Of a stretch of 64,000 bases of DNA, positions 20,901 to 33,100 are shown piece by piece. The stretch comes from Coemansia sp. RSA 487. Taxonomy: Eukaryota > Kickxellomycota > Kickxellomycetes > Kickxellales > Kickxellaceae. The translations under genes were made by a program, and so were the position numbers. The notes beneath the pieces are model-generated. The model saw nothing but the letters and a program-made list of their open reading frames with translations. It was not told where the DNA came from and ran no database searches. The first letter of the stretch is position 1. Each line of letters begins with the position of its first letter. The DNA lies in assembly GCA_027577595.1 (NCBI GenBank), contig JANBRJ010000023.1:62001-126000 (forward strand), given 5' to 3'.

Positions 20901-23510
20901 TCGCGAAGCTTTAGAACCATCTCGTCCACCTGTCCACCAAGCCCAAATATTCCCAAAATGAGACACTACATTATACACAAGCATATATATTTTCAGCTGT
21001 TTTTGCCCTTTGGAGCAATTTTGCATGCTTGTCACACTGATTTGATGCTGGTCCATACCTCTACAAGAATTGTCAGAGCACGATTTGCAAACGATGTCGG
21101 TGATGTCACATCTTCTGACGACTTTGGCTTGGTTTTCAAAAAAGCAATCACAATACTTTGTAGTCTGTCCATAAACTTATTTTTAACCCATTGCGGCAAG
21201 TTGTGGCGGTAAAGGCGTAACGCGACTCGATGAACAAGTAGTGCATTGTAAAGAAGCACAATCTATATATGATATGAATAAATGCGCCATTTTAACAAAG
21301 GAACTCAGAGAATATGTAGTCAACAGCAAAATGGCCCAATATTTGACATTACCTTTTTCTCGTCCCATGTGTTGTCTTCAACAAGCCAATCCAATAGACC
21401 GTAGACATGTTCCGCGTAGTCGGCAATTACGTTAGAAAGCATGTGCGCGTCATTTCTGTCCGTTAGAAGATGTACTGGTCGATACTCCTCTTTGCTTGCC
21501 AGCCATATACGGACAATAGTGAGAGAACCAAGGCATACACTGTAGTTTGTGTCGAGAACAAGACCAAGGTCAAAATTGTCATTAGGAACTCCCAAAGACG
21601 ATGTATCTGAGAATACCTGAAGTGAAAGGCGCAATATGTCAATAAAGAAGCGGCCCGAATCAAGATCGCAGTCAAGCATCAAATAACGCAATGAATCGTA
21701 CGTATGCACTTTGATCGACTGTATGTCCGCTAGGGTTTGGTCATCCATCCCTGGGAACCTTTCTACCCAGCACTTGCTGGTATCGTGTGGGCTCTTCTCA
21801 ACAAAGGGGACAAAAAAGTCCATATCGGAAATCATGTACTCATATCGTGGCACAAGGTTGTTTAGCATAAAGTCAATAAGAAGCCGTAGTCCAAGGATCG
21901 GTACCCTGCGGACATTTCGAGTCCTCGGAGGCTCTATATGTTATATATACGAATGCAAGCTTGGAGTGGGGGGTCTGAATTTAGCTCATAGCTATGGACA
22001 AATTCATAAAATCACAACTGTCTGGGGATCACTAAAAGCACACAGCTCTGCTATCATTGCTAGCTCTATGGTATTACGTACCTTCTTGACTAGGATATAT
22101 CCACAAGAGATATGCCTTACAAAATAAGCGATATATACTTTTCATGCTTGATCTGAGCTCATTGACGTTAATTGCGAGCATTGGAGCAAAAGGAGGCAGA
22201 TCAAAAGGAGTTTCCGAATTCTGGTCCAGGAACAAAAAGGGCTCGGTACACTGTTGAATTACGCCTAGTTTAATATAGGTCGAATATGCCGCTTGTAGAT
22301 CAGGAGTGAGACTGGCCAAGTATGCTACAAATGTTAGTACAATCTTTATCATTCGGTGTGCAAGTACTCCTTGAGGATTGATCGAATTTTCAGCGTCATG
22401 GAGGGTAGGGCAGATACTGGCACGACCAGGGCGAAAACCTACGATTGCTCGTTGACCACACCCAATATCCACAGCCTCGATCCCGCTCCCTATAGCACAC
22501 ATTATATTGCTGACAATAAGTGATGCATCAGGCATGTCCACATATGAAAGGGCACGTAGGCAAATAGCGTTTGTAAAGAGGTCTGTAGTCGTTTCAGAGT
22601 AGTCGTCCTTCATTGTAACCATGTACAAGCAGAGAGTGTAAAATCCTAGAACGCGGACATCCTGGTTATTGCCGTGATCAAGCAGTACAATCAGCATGTT
22701 CTCTATCTCCATCTGCTTCCAGCCATTCGCAAACTGCCGTGGGACTAGCTCCATCAGACGATGTATGTGAGGAATAGGCAACCACAGATCGATAATGGGG
22801 CCGGCTTTTGGCGAGAGGTATCGTTCGGGAAGCACTATAAAGTTGGATATTCAATTATACTTTATGTTGTCAAGGAAAAGACGTAAGGTTATTCAATAGA
22901 TTTGCTACTGGTGCTGCCATATATTATTATAAACAGAAAAGGTGCATTTTTAATAGCTTACTGTTCAAATACTGAATCTCGCTCGTAAACGTGCTATATA
23001 GCATTGTAAATATGACATCTCTGTAACGCGTATACAACCAAACCATTTCGTTTGGATTGCAGTGATCTAACCAAAAAAGAACATACGTAGGATATATTCA
23101 TCGTACACAGTAGTGAAAAAGCAAGGTATTAGTAGTAGGCTTGAGCCAACAAAGGAAAAAACACAGAGAACATCGCGTTTTTGATAACAGAACAGAACCA
23201 GCCCAAATATGATAAGCAATATTTTGTACTTACTAGTCACAAAGTCGATAAACTTTTTCACTCGGTAACTCGGCTTCTTTTTTGTGTTGAACCAGTCCAG
23301 CTCGCTCTGGTTCTGATAGCACGCTGCATCGCAGAGGTTTTGGATAAATGCGTCTCTCACTGGCTCCTGGTGACTGGGAGGTAGGCTAGACAGATCACCA
23401 AGATCTTTGGTCAGTGGCAGTTTGTCCTCTAGTGCCGGAACCGGATGGTCTTGTGACAGTAGCCAGTTGCTACTGGTGGTTCCGCTTTTTGTCTTGTGCT
23501 TCTTGAACAT
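14935..23510 (-). CDS. RalGAP alpha subunit homologue (large, many introns)
   Basis: RalGAP alpha, with its beta partner, turns off Ral-type small GTPases. The C-terminal GAP domain is clear across several exons: YRSFVAGLGWQIDL (near 15660), CPYFADDGLELVFHEATSMP (near 15560), then a spliced KKRHIGNDHVHIIWN, where the Asn of GND is the thumb residue of Rap/RalGAP domains. This is followed by RPFGPLVDGMVISADVLP. The last exon ends FKEEEWI-stop at 14935. The start is set at 23510 (MFKKHKTKSG), with the first donor GTAAGT near 23235. A 1.2 kb exon (about 20940-19680) holds a Ser/basic-rich linker. About 20 introns of 50-250 bases are implied, and not every junction was fixed. Tuberin (TSC2) is the alternative, but the GAP sequence fits RalGAP alpha better. 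Confidence 0.85.
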
Positions 23511-23878
23511 GCTCTAGTTTACCAAGCGGAAGATAGTACAAGAAAACGCGTTTTTGTTTCTGTTGCTCTTATAGCAGCCCAAAAATCAAACTGCAACAAA
23601 TTATATTAAAAAAAAGTGTAGAGAAATGTATAAAGCTGCAATGCTGTACAAAATATAGAATTTTGTGGTTCCCTCCTTTATAGAGGAGTAATCCAGGCCT
23701 AGGATCGCAAAGCCCATTTTTGTATTGACTAGACCAAGAAAGAGTCTGGACTGCAATTTGTTTCATCCACAGCGTTTTATAAAAGTAAAGAAATTGGTTT
23801 AGAAAAAGAGAGCTACCAAATTGGTACAGGAAAAATATGGCAAGTAGCAAAGAATAGCATTCTCCCCTCGCCCAAGAG

Positions 23879-26378
23879 CTAGTTGCGATAGTTGTCCATA
23901 TTGTTCATAGTCATGCTCTGGGCAAGCGACATGGCACCGCCACTTCCGTCATAGGTGAAGCCAACAAACTGCTCCTGGACGGTCTCGGAGAGATTCGAAT
24001 CCGGGATATACGAGTCCTGGGGCGGTTCAGCAGTGAACTCCTCATCAAAGTTGCTGGTATCGATCGCTGAGGCGACGCTGGGCTTGAACGGCGGCTCGTA
24101 TTGCTTTCCAATAAGATAGTCCCAGTTTATCTCTGCAAAGAAGGGTTGGTCCTTGATCTCGGCAGCGCCGCTGTTTCCTAGGCGGCGGCGCGGGTCGCGC
24201 TGGAGCAGGCCGCGAAGCAGCGCCTTTGCCCGGTTGCCCATGTCCTCCGGGAAGACAAGCTCGTCCTCAAGGATACGTCGGTACATCTCGTTGACATTCT
24301 CGTCGTAGAATGGGGGCAGACCGGTCATCATTTCGTAAAGAAGCACGCCAAAGGTCCACCAGTCAACGGTCTTGGTGTAGCCACGGCCCTGTAGAAGCTC
24401 GGGTGCCAGGTATTCGGGGGTGCCGCAGAATGTGTTTGTGGTTTCGTTGTCGCCCATGTTGAGCTTGCACAGGCCAAAGTCGCACAGCGCAATATGGCCG
24501 CTGTAGTCGAGGAGGATGTTCTCGGGCTTGAGATCGCGGTAGATGACGTTGTAGGAGTGCAAGCAGTCGAGGGCGCTCAGCAGCTCAGCGGCATAGAAGC
24601 GGCTCCGGTGCTGATCAAAGCGGCCCTCTCGTTGCAGATGGTGGAAGAGCTCGCCACCGTTGATGAAGGCAAGCACTAGATACAGCTTCTCGGGGGTCTG
24701 AAACGAGAACTTTAGAGGAACGATGAACGGGTGGTTGATCTTTGCCAGCACATTGCGTTCAGCAAGCGTGTGCGCAACCTCAGAGCGCATGACAATCTTG
24801 GACTTGCTGAGGATCTTCATCGCATAAATACGGTTCGTGTCGCGCTTACGCACCTGCATGACCTTGCCAAAGCTCCCCTTGCCAATGACCTTGAGCAAAT
24901 CGAACTGCTCAATCGACAGTGGAGTCGCATCCTTCTTGTTGAAGCAGTACTGCACGCGGACGTGGCCAGAGCCGCCAGCGCCCCCAAGAAGCGGGATCCA
25001 GTCGTCGTACAGACGACCATCGGCAAAGTCGGGGAGAATCTGCACAGCGCCAAGGAAGATGGCGCCGGTGGCGACGCCCTGTTGCCCGCCGAGCGGGTGG
25101 ATCTGTGCACCACGACCCTGTGCACCGCTGGTGTTTGGGCCGCTGTTGCTGGTGCCGCTGCTGTTTCCAAACCGCTGGAATCCGCGCGGCTGGGCTGGAC
25201 GCTGGTACTGCAGCTCCGCCGTGCGCTGATACAGCGAAACCATCACTGGACCTGTGCGGGAAACATCGCTACAAGAGCCAATCAAAATGAGAAGGAAGAA
25301 TAGTGCATGGGTTAGAAGCAATGCGCGTTTGGACTATTGGTTTTTTTACAGTGTGAAGTGAAAACAAGAAACGGGATTTGCGTGCAGCACACAAGAAACA
25401 GAACAAGAGTGCTCTATTCACAGCGCAAACGAGGGATATTTGAAACTCCGTGCAAAAGTAGCGTAAACAGAGACCAGCGTTTGGGAGAATCAGGAATGGG
25501 CAACTGCCAAATTCCATGGCTCAAAATGTCTCATGCGATGCTTCATTTGTACTTACAAGCTGACCCGGTATTTCCAGATCGGGTTCTGCATGTCTCCGCC
25601 AAGACTGGCAACCACAGCCTCGTTCTTGTCGAACTCGACAACCGCATAAGGGCGCTGGTGAGCTTCGTTCTTGTACGGAGCATATCTGGCCATCAGCTGC
25701 TGCGATCCAGGCGGGTACACGAGGTTCCGGGCCTCCATGACACGGATGACCAGGATCCCTGAGCGCTTGACCGATGACCCTTGCGCCTGGTTCGCACTAG
25801 GCAGTCCGTTAGTGGTCAGTGCGCCCTGGGCAGAGGCGCCACCATGCTCGTTCTGGCCGGCAGCTGCCGATGGTGCACTGCCGTTGCTGTGCGCATCCCC
25901 AGTAAGTGTGTTACTTGCACGTGCGCCACCGTGCTGTTGCTGTTGCTGATAAGCCGCGTTCTGTGGGATAGCCGACCCGCCGTACGCCATGTTCGATGCC
26001 TGCATCGTCGGATTGGCGCCACGGAATGTGCCTGGATATTGCTGTTGCTGTTGTTGCGGCTGGTGTTGCTGCTGCTGCTGCTGTTGTTGTTGTTGAGACT
26101 GCTGCCGGCCACCTCCAAAGAAGCCTGAGCCGCCTCCAGACGACTGGTTACCAGACTTGCTGTTGTCATTTATGGCTACACAATAAGGAAAGGTTGAACA
26201 CCAAACAAGAAAAAAAGGATGTTAGCGGGTTTGTACCGAACCTGAATTACGGGCTGGCACAAAGCCTCCACTGTAGAAGTGCCGAAAGAAGATGCATTTC
26301 ACAGATGGCGAGCCCCAGAATAAAAGGCTCATGTTGCTTGGACTGTGACTTACAATTACTAGGACGTAACCAAGACAT
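23879..26378 (-). CDS. YPK1: Ypk1/2-type AGC protein kinase (SGK homologue)
   Basis: Three exons: 26378-26354 (start MSWLRPSN), 26175-25557 and 25268-23879. They splice in frame to 677 residues, close to yeast Ypk1. Ypk kinases act downstream of TORC2 and Pkh/PDK1 in sphingolipid and cell-wall control. Seen: a poly-Gln tract (about residues 25-50) and a C2-like region split by an intron (GILVIRVMEARNLV to NPIWKYRVSL, then FDVSRTGPVMVSLYQ). The kinase domain starts near 337: GKGSFGKV, catalytic Lys about 366, YRDLKPEN, and CDFGLCK. The activation-loop Thr is in TFCGTPEYLAPE (about 494). The turn/hydrophobic-motif tail ends in FVGFTYD, the TORC2 phosphorylation site. All catalytic residues are present. 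Confidence 0.93.
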
Positions 26379-27121
26379 ATTTGCGGCGTGTGCACGAAAT
26401 AAACAAAATAGGCACTAAGTGGGAAATACACGGCACAACAGAATCAGAAAGAAAGATATTAAGAGGGGGGTGTATAATACTGGAGTATGTAGCGCTGGGC
26501 AGCAGAAAGAAAGAAAGAGGTAGAGTGGACCTGACAAAAGAGGAACAACAGACAAGAAACACTTTTTGCATCATCTAAAGATAGGATCGGCAGCGCCAAT
26601 TGGCCATGCATAAAACCACGCTTCTTTCACTTGTTCCTTTGCCAGAGCTTTAACACTGTTTATATCCAGAGCTTGAGCGGTCAAATGTGCAGTCGCAGAC
26701 ACCCTATAGCCGCTGCCTCTCTTCCGCTGTTGCTGGTTTTTGTCGTGATGGTAGATGGCGAATGAAACCAGCCAACGAGAGAAACAGACAATGCGAATAC
26801 TGTTAAAAGGGACAAAGATATCCACTATAGCAAATAAACAGAGTGCTGCAGCCACACAATAAAAGTCCTACCTTGACTTCGATACTGTGGATGTTAAAGC
26901 AAGACAGGATCATCCCTGCCAAGCTGCAAAGGATGCGCGTGTTCTGGAAAAAATAAACCTAACCAAGTCGTAAATGCACTTGTGAAAAATTAAAAAGTCA
27001 ACAAAAACAAACAAATGAGGAAGTGAATGACAAGGTTACGCAGTACAAGCAGTAGAAAACGTGGTGTGTTGTCGCATTTGCTGGCCAGCCTATCTCATAC
27101 ATCCATACAATATGACCATTA
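26379..27121. other. Upstream region of the Ypk kinase gene, with an unexplained open hydrophobic stretch
   Basis: 743 bases between the Ypk start and the DIP2 stop, both on the minus strand. It most likely holds the kinase promoter and leader. On the minus strand, an open segment follows a CCAG acceptor near 26946 and reads NTRILCSLAGMILSCF, ending at a GTAGGA donor near 26873. The next segment is also open and hydrophobic. This could be a small spliced membrane-protein gene or a 5' leader exon. No start codon could be assigned, so it is not called as a gene. Confidence 0.3.
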
Positions 27122-30100
27122 CTATGCCAGAGACAGCCTGTTGGCAACCGGCGGAAGGCCAAGGAATGACTGCCGGTTGTTCGGGTTCGCCAGCCCCGAC
27201 GGAAGCGTCAGGGGATTCGACACCGGGAAGTTGACAAACGTCTTGAGCTTCCCCGATTCATACAGGCCGCGCACCGTTCTTCGCCGGCGCTCTGAGATGC
27301 GTGAGCGCGGCATCACATCGCGCGAAACAAAGACAATCTCGTCCAGAAGCACCTGGTGGCTGTCCAGCACGTTGTTAAACACAAGGCAAGCGGCGTTGGG
27401 CAGGAACGAGGCTGACGGCGACTGCTTCAGCGCTATCACCGCCACTAGGCGCAGCTTGGCCGCCTCCACTGCCGTTGCCATCAGACTATTGGTGTCTGCG
27501 CCAGTCGGAGACGATTGCAGTGTGGTCTGGATGACGACACACTGTCCCGTGGCTGTGTCCTCGCAGGCTTCCTCGACTGACCGCTCAATATCCGAATAAA
27601 AGTACATGTATCCGTCGATAGTAAACGTCTCGCTAACCTTACCTGCGACAAACAGATACGGCTCTGCAGGCGCACCGCCCTCTCCGCCCTGGGAGACCTG
27701 CAGGTAGAGGAACCCTAGGTCGCCTGTCCGCACAAACTCGCTCTCGCTGTCGCCCTCCAAGTATCCGACCGAGTTAGTTACTGTCATCAGCGGCCGCCCC
27801 ACATTAGCGCCAGTGCTTGACACGCCAGGCACCAGCGTCTGCTTCCGTGATGCGTTGCTGCGGCTGCACACCCAGACCTCGCCGATACTTCCAGCCGGCA
27901 GCGCCTGCCGTGTCGCTGGATCCACGATGGCAACCATTGTGCTCCCCGACACCTTGCCCGAGTCTTGCAGCGTGAGGCCTTGAGCCTCAGCCTCAGCACG
28001 CGCATCCATCTCTCCAGGCGGCGGCAGTGCAACAACCTTTCCACGGCGCATCGCATGCACGTCCAAGCGAAGCGCCAGCGGGCTGACTCCAAGATACGCC
28101 CTTGTGCTGATACATGGATTCATCAGCGTGCCATACAGCGGGTTGATCGAGGTCTCATCCAGATAGTACTGCGCAAAGAAGTCGCGGATGTTCATATACG
28201 TCAGCGGGTCGACGCGCTCCTCGGTTGCAACAATAAAGTTCCGCACGGAACTGAGGTTGAAGCTGTACTGTCCGACATACGCCGACAGAAAATTCATCGC
28301 ATGCTGCAACATGGGCAGCGTTGTGAATGCGTCCTTGATCTTGTAGCGCTGCACAAGCTCAAACCACACATTTGGCGCTGCGAAAAAGTCCGCCGGCGCA
28401 AGCAGAAGCGTCATGCACCCTACATAGATCCCGATCACAGCGCAGTGCAACAGCCCGTAGCCAGTGTACGCACGCACTGATGCAATCACCGGCAGGTTCG
28501 GCAGCATCTGGAAGTCGCCTTTTTGCTGCGAGCAGAACCCGAGCATCGACCGGTGCGAGTAGCTGACGTACTGCGGCGTTGACGCCTGTGCTCCGGTAAA
28601 CACCATGAGCAGCGCAGTGCGCCCTGGATCGGCCCATTGCGGATTGAACCGGAAGTTCCCGCGTCCCAAAATATACTTGGGGGACTTTGGCGCCTTGGTC
28701 AGCGACAAGATGCCAGGCATCCTATGCGACCCAAGTAACGACCGCATAGACGGCACACGCAGGACTGTTTCCATCATCTTGTTTTTAAATACCTCCTCGC
28801 TATGCTGGTCCACCATAATGAAGTTGACCTTCATTTCGCGCGCCGTCACTAGCAGTGGTGGTAGGTCGTCAGCCAGGCGCTGGAGATCTGGTGGTGCGAT
28901 GGGGATCGGAATTGCGCCGATGGCTAGGCAAGCGTGTATGGCAATGACAAAGCTTGGGCTAGGCGCAATTGCCACAAGCACATGGTCGCCTGCAACCACT
29001 CTCCGCTTGTCCAGCAGAATCTGCGCAACACCGGATATCTTTGTCAGTAGCTTTTGGAACGTCATCGGTTTGAGCGGTCTTGCTCGCTCATCAAACTGCA
29101 TGAATGCAGTTTGGTCCGGATACTTTGATGCACGCCAGACAAGAATGTCGGTGATACTGCAGAATGCAGACAGATCCATCCCCGTCACCTCGTCGATCGA
29201 TGGCATTCCTTCCTCCAAACTCGTCTGCTGGATCCACCGCCCGTAGAGCGCTACCGATGGGTCCTCTATACCGCCGCCAATGCTGTCCTCTGGCAGCGTC
29301 GCTGCTGGTGGGGGCAGATTCATAAACAGATGGTCCGTCGACAGTCTGACATAAAGGCAGTTGACCATACCGCTCTCAAACTGATGACGGCAAAGCTGGG
29401 CATTGACGGTGCGCTTTCCGTACTGGTATGCGCGCGGCAGCGTGTCCGGCGGACATAGCACAACCGCATAAGCGTACATACCGTTTCTGTTGCGCAGGAC
29501 GCCGTATACTTCCTCCGCTATCGTCGCATACATGCCCGAGTTATGGCGGACCTCGGCTGCAATCACCGGGAAGTGCGTGTCGTTGGCAAACATCTCAAAC
29601 GCAGTGCATTCGGAGATCTGCGGCAGATAGCGCCGAATTGTGCTATTAATGTCGCCAGTGTAGTGGAATCCAAGCGCCGGCTCAAGATACCAAGCAGGCG
29701 TGCCTAGAGACGTGTCCAAAGACGGATCAACAGTCAGGGTGCGAATACGATCCTCGTAAAACCCAAACACCAGAATCTGCCCACGCACAACAGCGCCCAT
29801 TAGCCCAGTGCGCAGATATGTGCTGCTGCTGGGGAGCTCGCCGTTAGGTTCGATGCTATATGTGAACCGCGCAGAGAATATGCTGTTGCTTAGCTTCGGA
29901 AGCCCCCAGAACCCGGTCCCTAGCGATAGAGAGTCGATCCACAGTTCGCCAATGGCATCAGGCGCACACAGATCGCGCGTTTCTGGGTCAACCACAGCTA
30001 CGGTGGAGTTTAACGCAGGGAACCCAAACGAACGGTAGCGCACAGTTCCAATGTCGTCGAGCTCTGCCTCGTTCTTTGTGTCTGGAAGCACCACAATTCG

Positions 30101-33100
30101 ATTTTGCCTAAACGCCTCTCGGTCAAGCACAAACTCATAGCTAACACTACCATCAGTATCAATGTTTACAGGAGGATATCCTGACAGGCAATCACGCATA
30201 GCCATCAGCGCGCTTCCATGCTCAGCAAGTGTGCACACTGCAGTCACGACAGGGTGGCCCTCGGTATCTGCGATTCCCTGATACGGGCAGCCAAATGGAT
30301 GCAGAACATTACAATTGAATGTCTCATGGAAGATGGGGTCGATATACAGTGTATCTATAAGGCAGAGGCGCAGACGTGCCAGGTTTGGCGGTGTCTTTTT
30401 ACTGTAGTCGATTATTTCCCTTGGGTCGTCGGTCGAAACCGAAAGCACTGACTGCAAGCCCGTGTAGTCGCCAATTGCAACTGTGGTCCTGTAGCGCGTA
30501 AGGAGGTTGATGTACGCCCCAGGCACGTCGCACAGAGCACTGCTCGCATAAACCGACTGGTGTCCGCCATAACATCCGCCAAATATTCCATAGACGAGAC
30601 CAAAATGCTGTCGGGGTTCGATATAAAACACGACCACATCCTTGAACACAGCAACATTTGCGCTTGGCGTTTTTGCGGTCTTTTCACCAACCCCATTACC
30701 ATAGCCACTAACAAAGTCCATGTTGTTATTGGCTACCATTGACAGACGGCCACGGCCGCCGTTTTGAGGTACTCCGGCCGCAGGAAGGCCACTGCTGTCA
30801 CCACGAACTTGCCTCTGGCTCTGCTGAAGCGGGTATCGTTGCGACTGTTGCGATAGCGTTGACAGATTCGAGGTAGCGCGCATTCGGTTGTTACCGTCAC
30901 CCAGATGAAGGCTTGCTAGACTGTTTCTGGTGCTGCTGAGAGACAGCTTGTTGCCAATACTGCTATCGCCAATGACGGACTCTCGAGCCCGTGATCCACG
31001 GCGCATTTTTGAACGAGAGCCGACATTGCGCAGCTTTCCGAGGAATCCAGCTGAGCCGCCCCATTTCTTGCCAAAACTCCCACGACTACCGTGCTTCTCC
31101 TTCTCCTTCTCCTTCTCGGTCAATGGGCTAGACGGGGTCACCACGCTGCTATTGCTGTGGCTGTTGGATTGTGGTATAACAGGAGCTTCCAGGCGGGAAG
31201 CGGTTGTCGATGGGCTACTTTGCGCGTCGTAGTCATTGGCTGTGTCTGCCAACCCAAAGGAATAGTCCTGTGAATAACCCGTGTCCTCCTCCTCTTCAAG
31301 TTCGACCCGATGTTTGTACTTGCGTCCAACGTCAAGCATGCCTGTGCTTGTCATCCAAATGGCGCACTGCCTCATTATCGCGCCGTGTGTAACTTGGACG
31401 CCTTTTAGCTCGCCATTCGGGCTTTTGCTAAACTCGATATAAGCAAGGTCTTCTGGGCTGATATCGTCTATCTTGATGTCTGCTTGGCTGCTGTACACAG
31501 AGTCAGCCACAGGTCTTGCGTGGAACTGGCTAGATGGGTTCTGTACCCCAGCAGCCGATAGAACGGTGCCTCCAAGGTTATCTGTGCGTACCCAGGACAC
31601 GGCTGTTGGCCATCCGGGACCGACATTGTTCTGGGAAATGTCTTTGTGCAGCGTCTTGATGTTGAGCTCAGAGGTAAGCACCAGCGCAGCATTGGTCGAG
31701 TTCAGAACATGTACAAGCTCGGCATAGGAGTCGCCAGCAACTATTGGCACTGCGCAGATCCCAGCGTAAAAGCAGCCATAAAGGCTACCTACAAAGTCCA
31801 GCATTTCATACTTGCGGTAGACCAAGGCAACTCTGTGGCCCCACATGCTAACGCTCTTTTGCCGCAACAGCTGAACAACCTGGATTGCGCGTGTGTGGAG
31901 CCCAGACCACGTCCATGACCCAATCTCCTTTCCTTTGGTGTCAATACACGTGTACGCGATCTCGTTTGGTGTGGCCGACGCGCGATAGCGGAGTATTGAA
32001 GGCAGGTTGCTGTGGGTCGTCATCAGCTGCTTCAGTTTGCTCGAATACACATCGTCAGGGACATCACGTGGGTACGCAATTGCGCCGATGCTCGAGATTT
32101 GAGGTGCTTGGTGTGCTGCAAGCGACTGTGCCTGTCCGATGGGAGTGTGTTGCATTGGCGCATTTGTGTTGTGGGGCTGGTCCTGGGTTCCGTATGTGTA
32201 GGCAATGTTCTCGGGCGGCGCAGAGAGATGTGCAACGTCGTGCATAGGGGGGGTGTTGGAGACAGAAGCAAACCCAACCACACGAGTAGATGGCATTCTT
32301 TCCAGCGGAGCTGTTTTTGACACCCTCGCATCGGCTTTCCCAGGAACACCTGACTGCTCAAAGCCATATTGCGCAGACTGGGCATTACTACTGCCAAGCA
32401 CATAGGGATCGGTAACAATAGGAGTGACAGCAGAGGCATCGCTATGGCCTAGTAGCTCGCCGCTCTGCGCTGGCTGTTTAGCTGCATGACCTGCCTGGCT
32501 GTGTACTCTATCTTTTGCTTCATGTGCAAGGACAGCACCGTTGCCAACTCCTCGAGCATTGCTGTTATTGTTTGGTGGTTTTGGCACTGCTCTTGCGGAC
32601 GCCAGTGCTAATGCTGATGGTGATGGTGATGGCGACGCCGACGCCGACGCCGATGCCAATGCAAAATCGGCCACCATAAGAGGAGTGTCAGGAACGTCAA
32701 AGTTTGTTGGGATTTCCAGCTCAGACTCTTCCGCGTAGTAAGATGCACGACCAATTCCAGCCGAGCCAGCGTTTAGGTGGTGACGATCTGCACGAGTTCC
32801 TAACGTAAGACGCCGCTTAGGGCGGCCTGTCGCAGACTGCTGCTGACGGGATCCCTCCTGATGTGGATGCAAGTAATCAATAGCATCGAGTACAGAGTTG
32901 TGATCAAGCTCATCTTTGGGAGGCGTCTCCATCGCAGGCTTGCTCGAGGCTTGGCTGTTCTTGCCAGATCCACTGTATTCTCTGTAGCTGTGGTCGTCTT
33001 CGATGTAAGAAGCCTCGATCATCCGGAGATACCGCTCAGAGTCCTCTTGACTCATGCGATGTTGTAGGCTGGGCATCGTCGGTTGATTCAATGGAAAGCT

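Noticed and set aside
23990-24005. ATTCGAATCC as a tRNA B-box
   Set aside because: It lies inside the Ypk coding exon, with no A-box or cloverleaf around it; no convincing tRNA gene was found anywhere in the window.
24731-25303. Long open frame antisense to the Ypk kinase exon
   Set aside because: It lies entirely opposite the conserved kinase domain; openness follows from the GC-rich codon bias.
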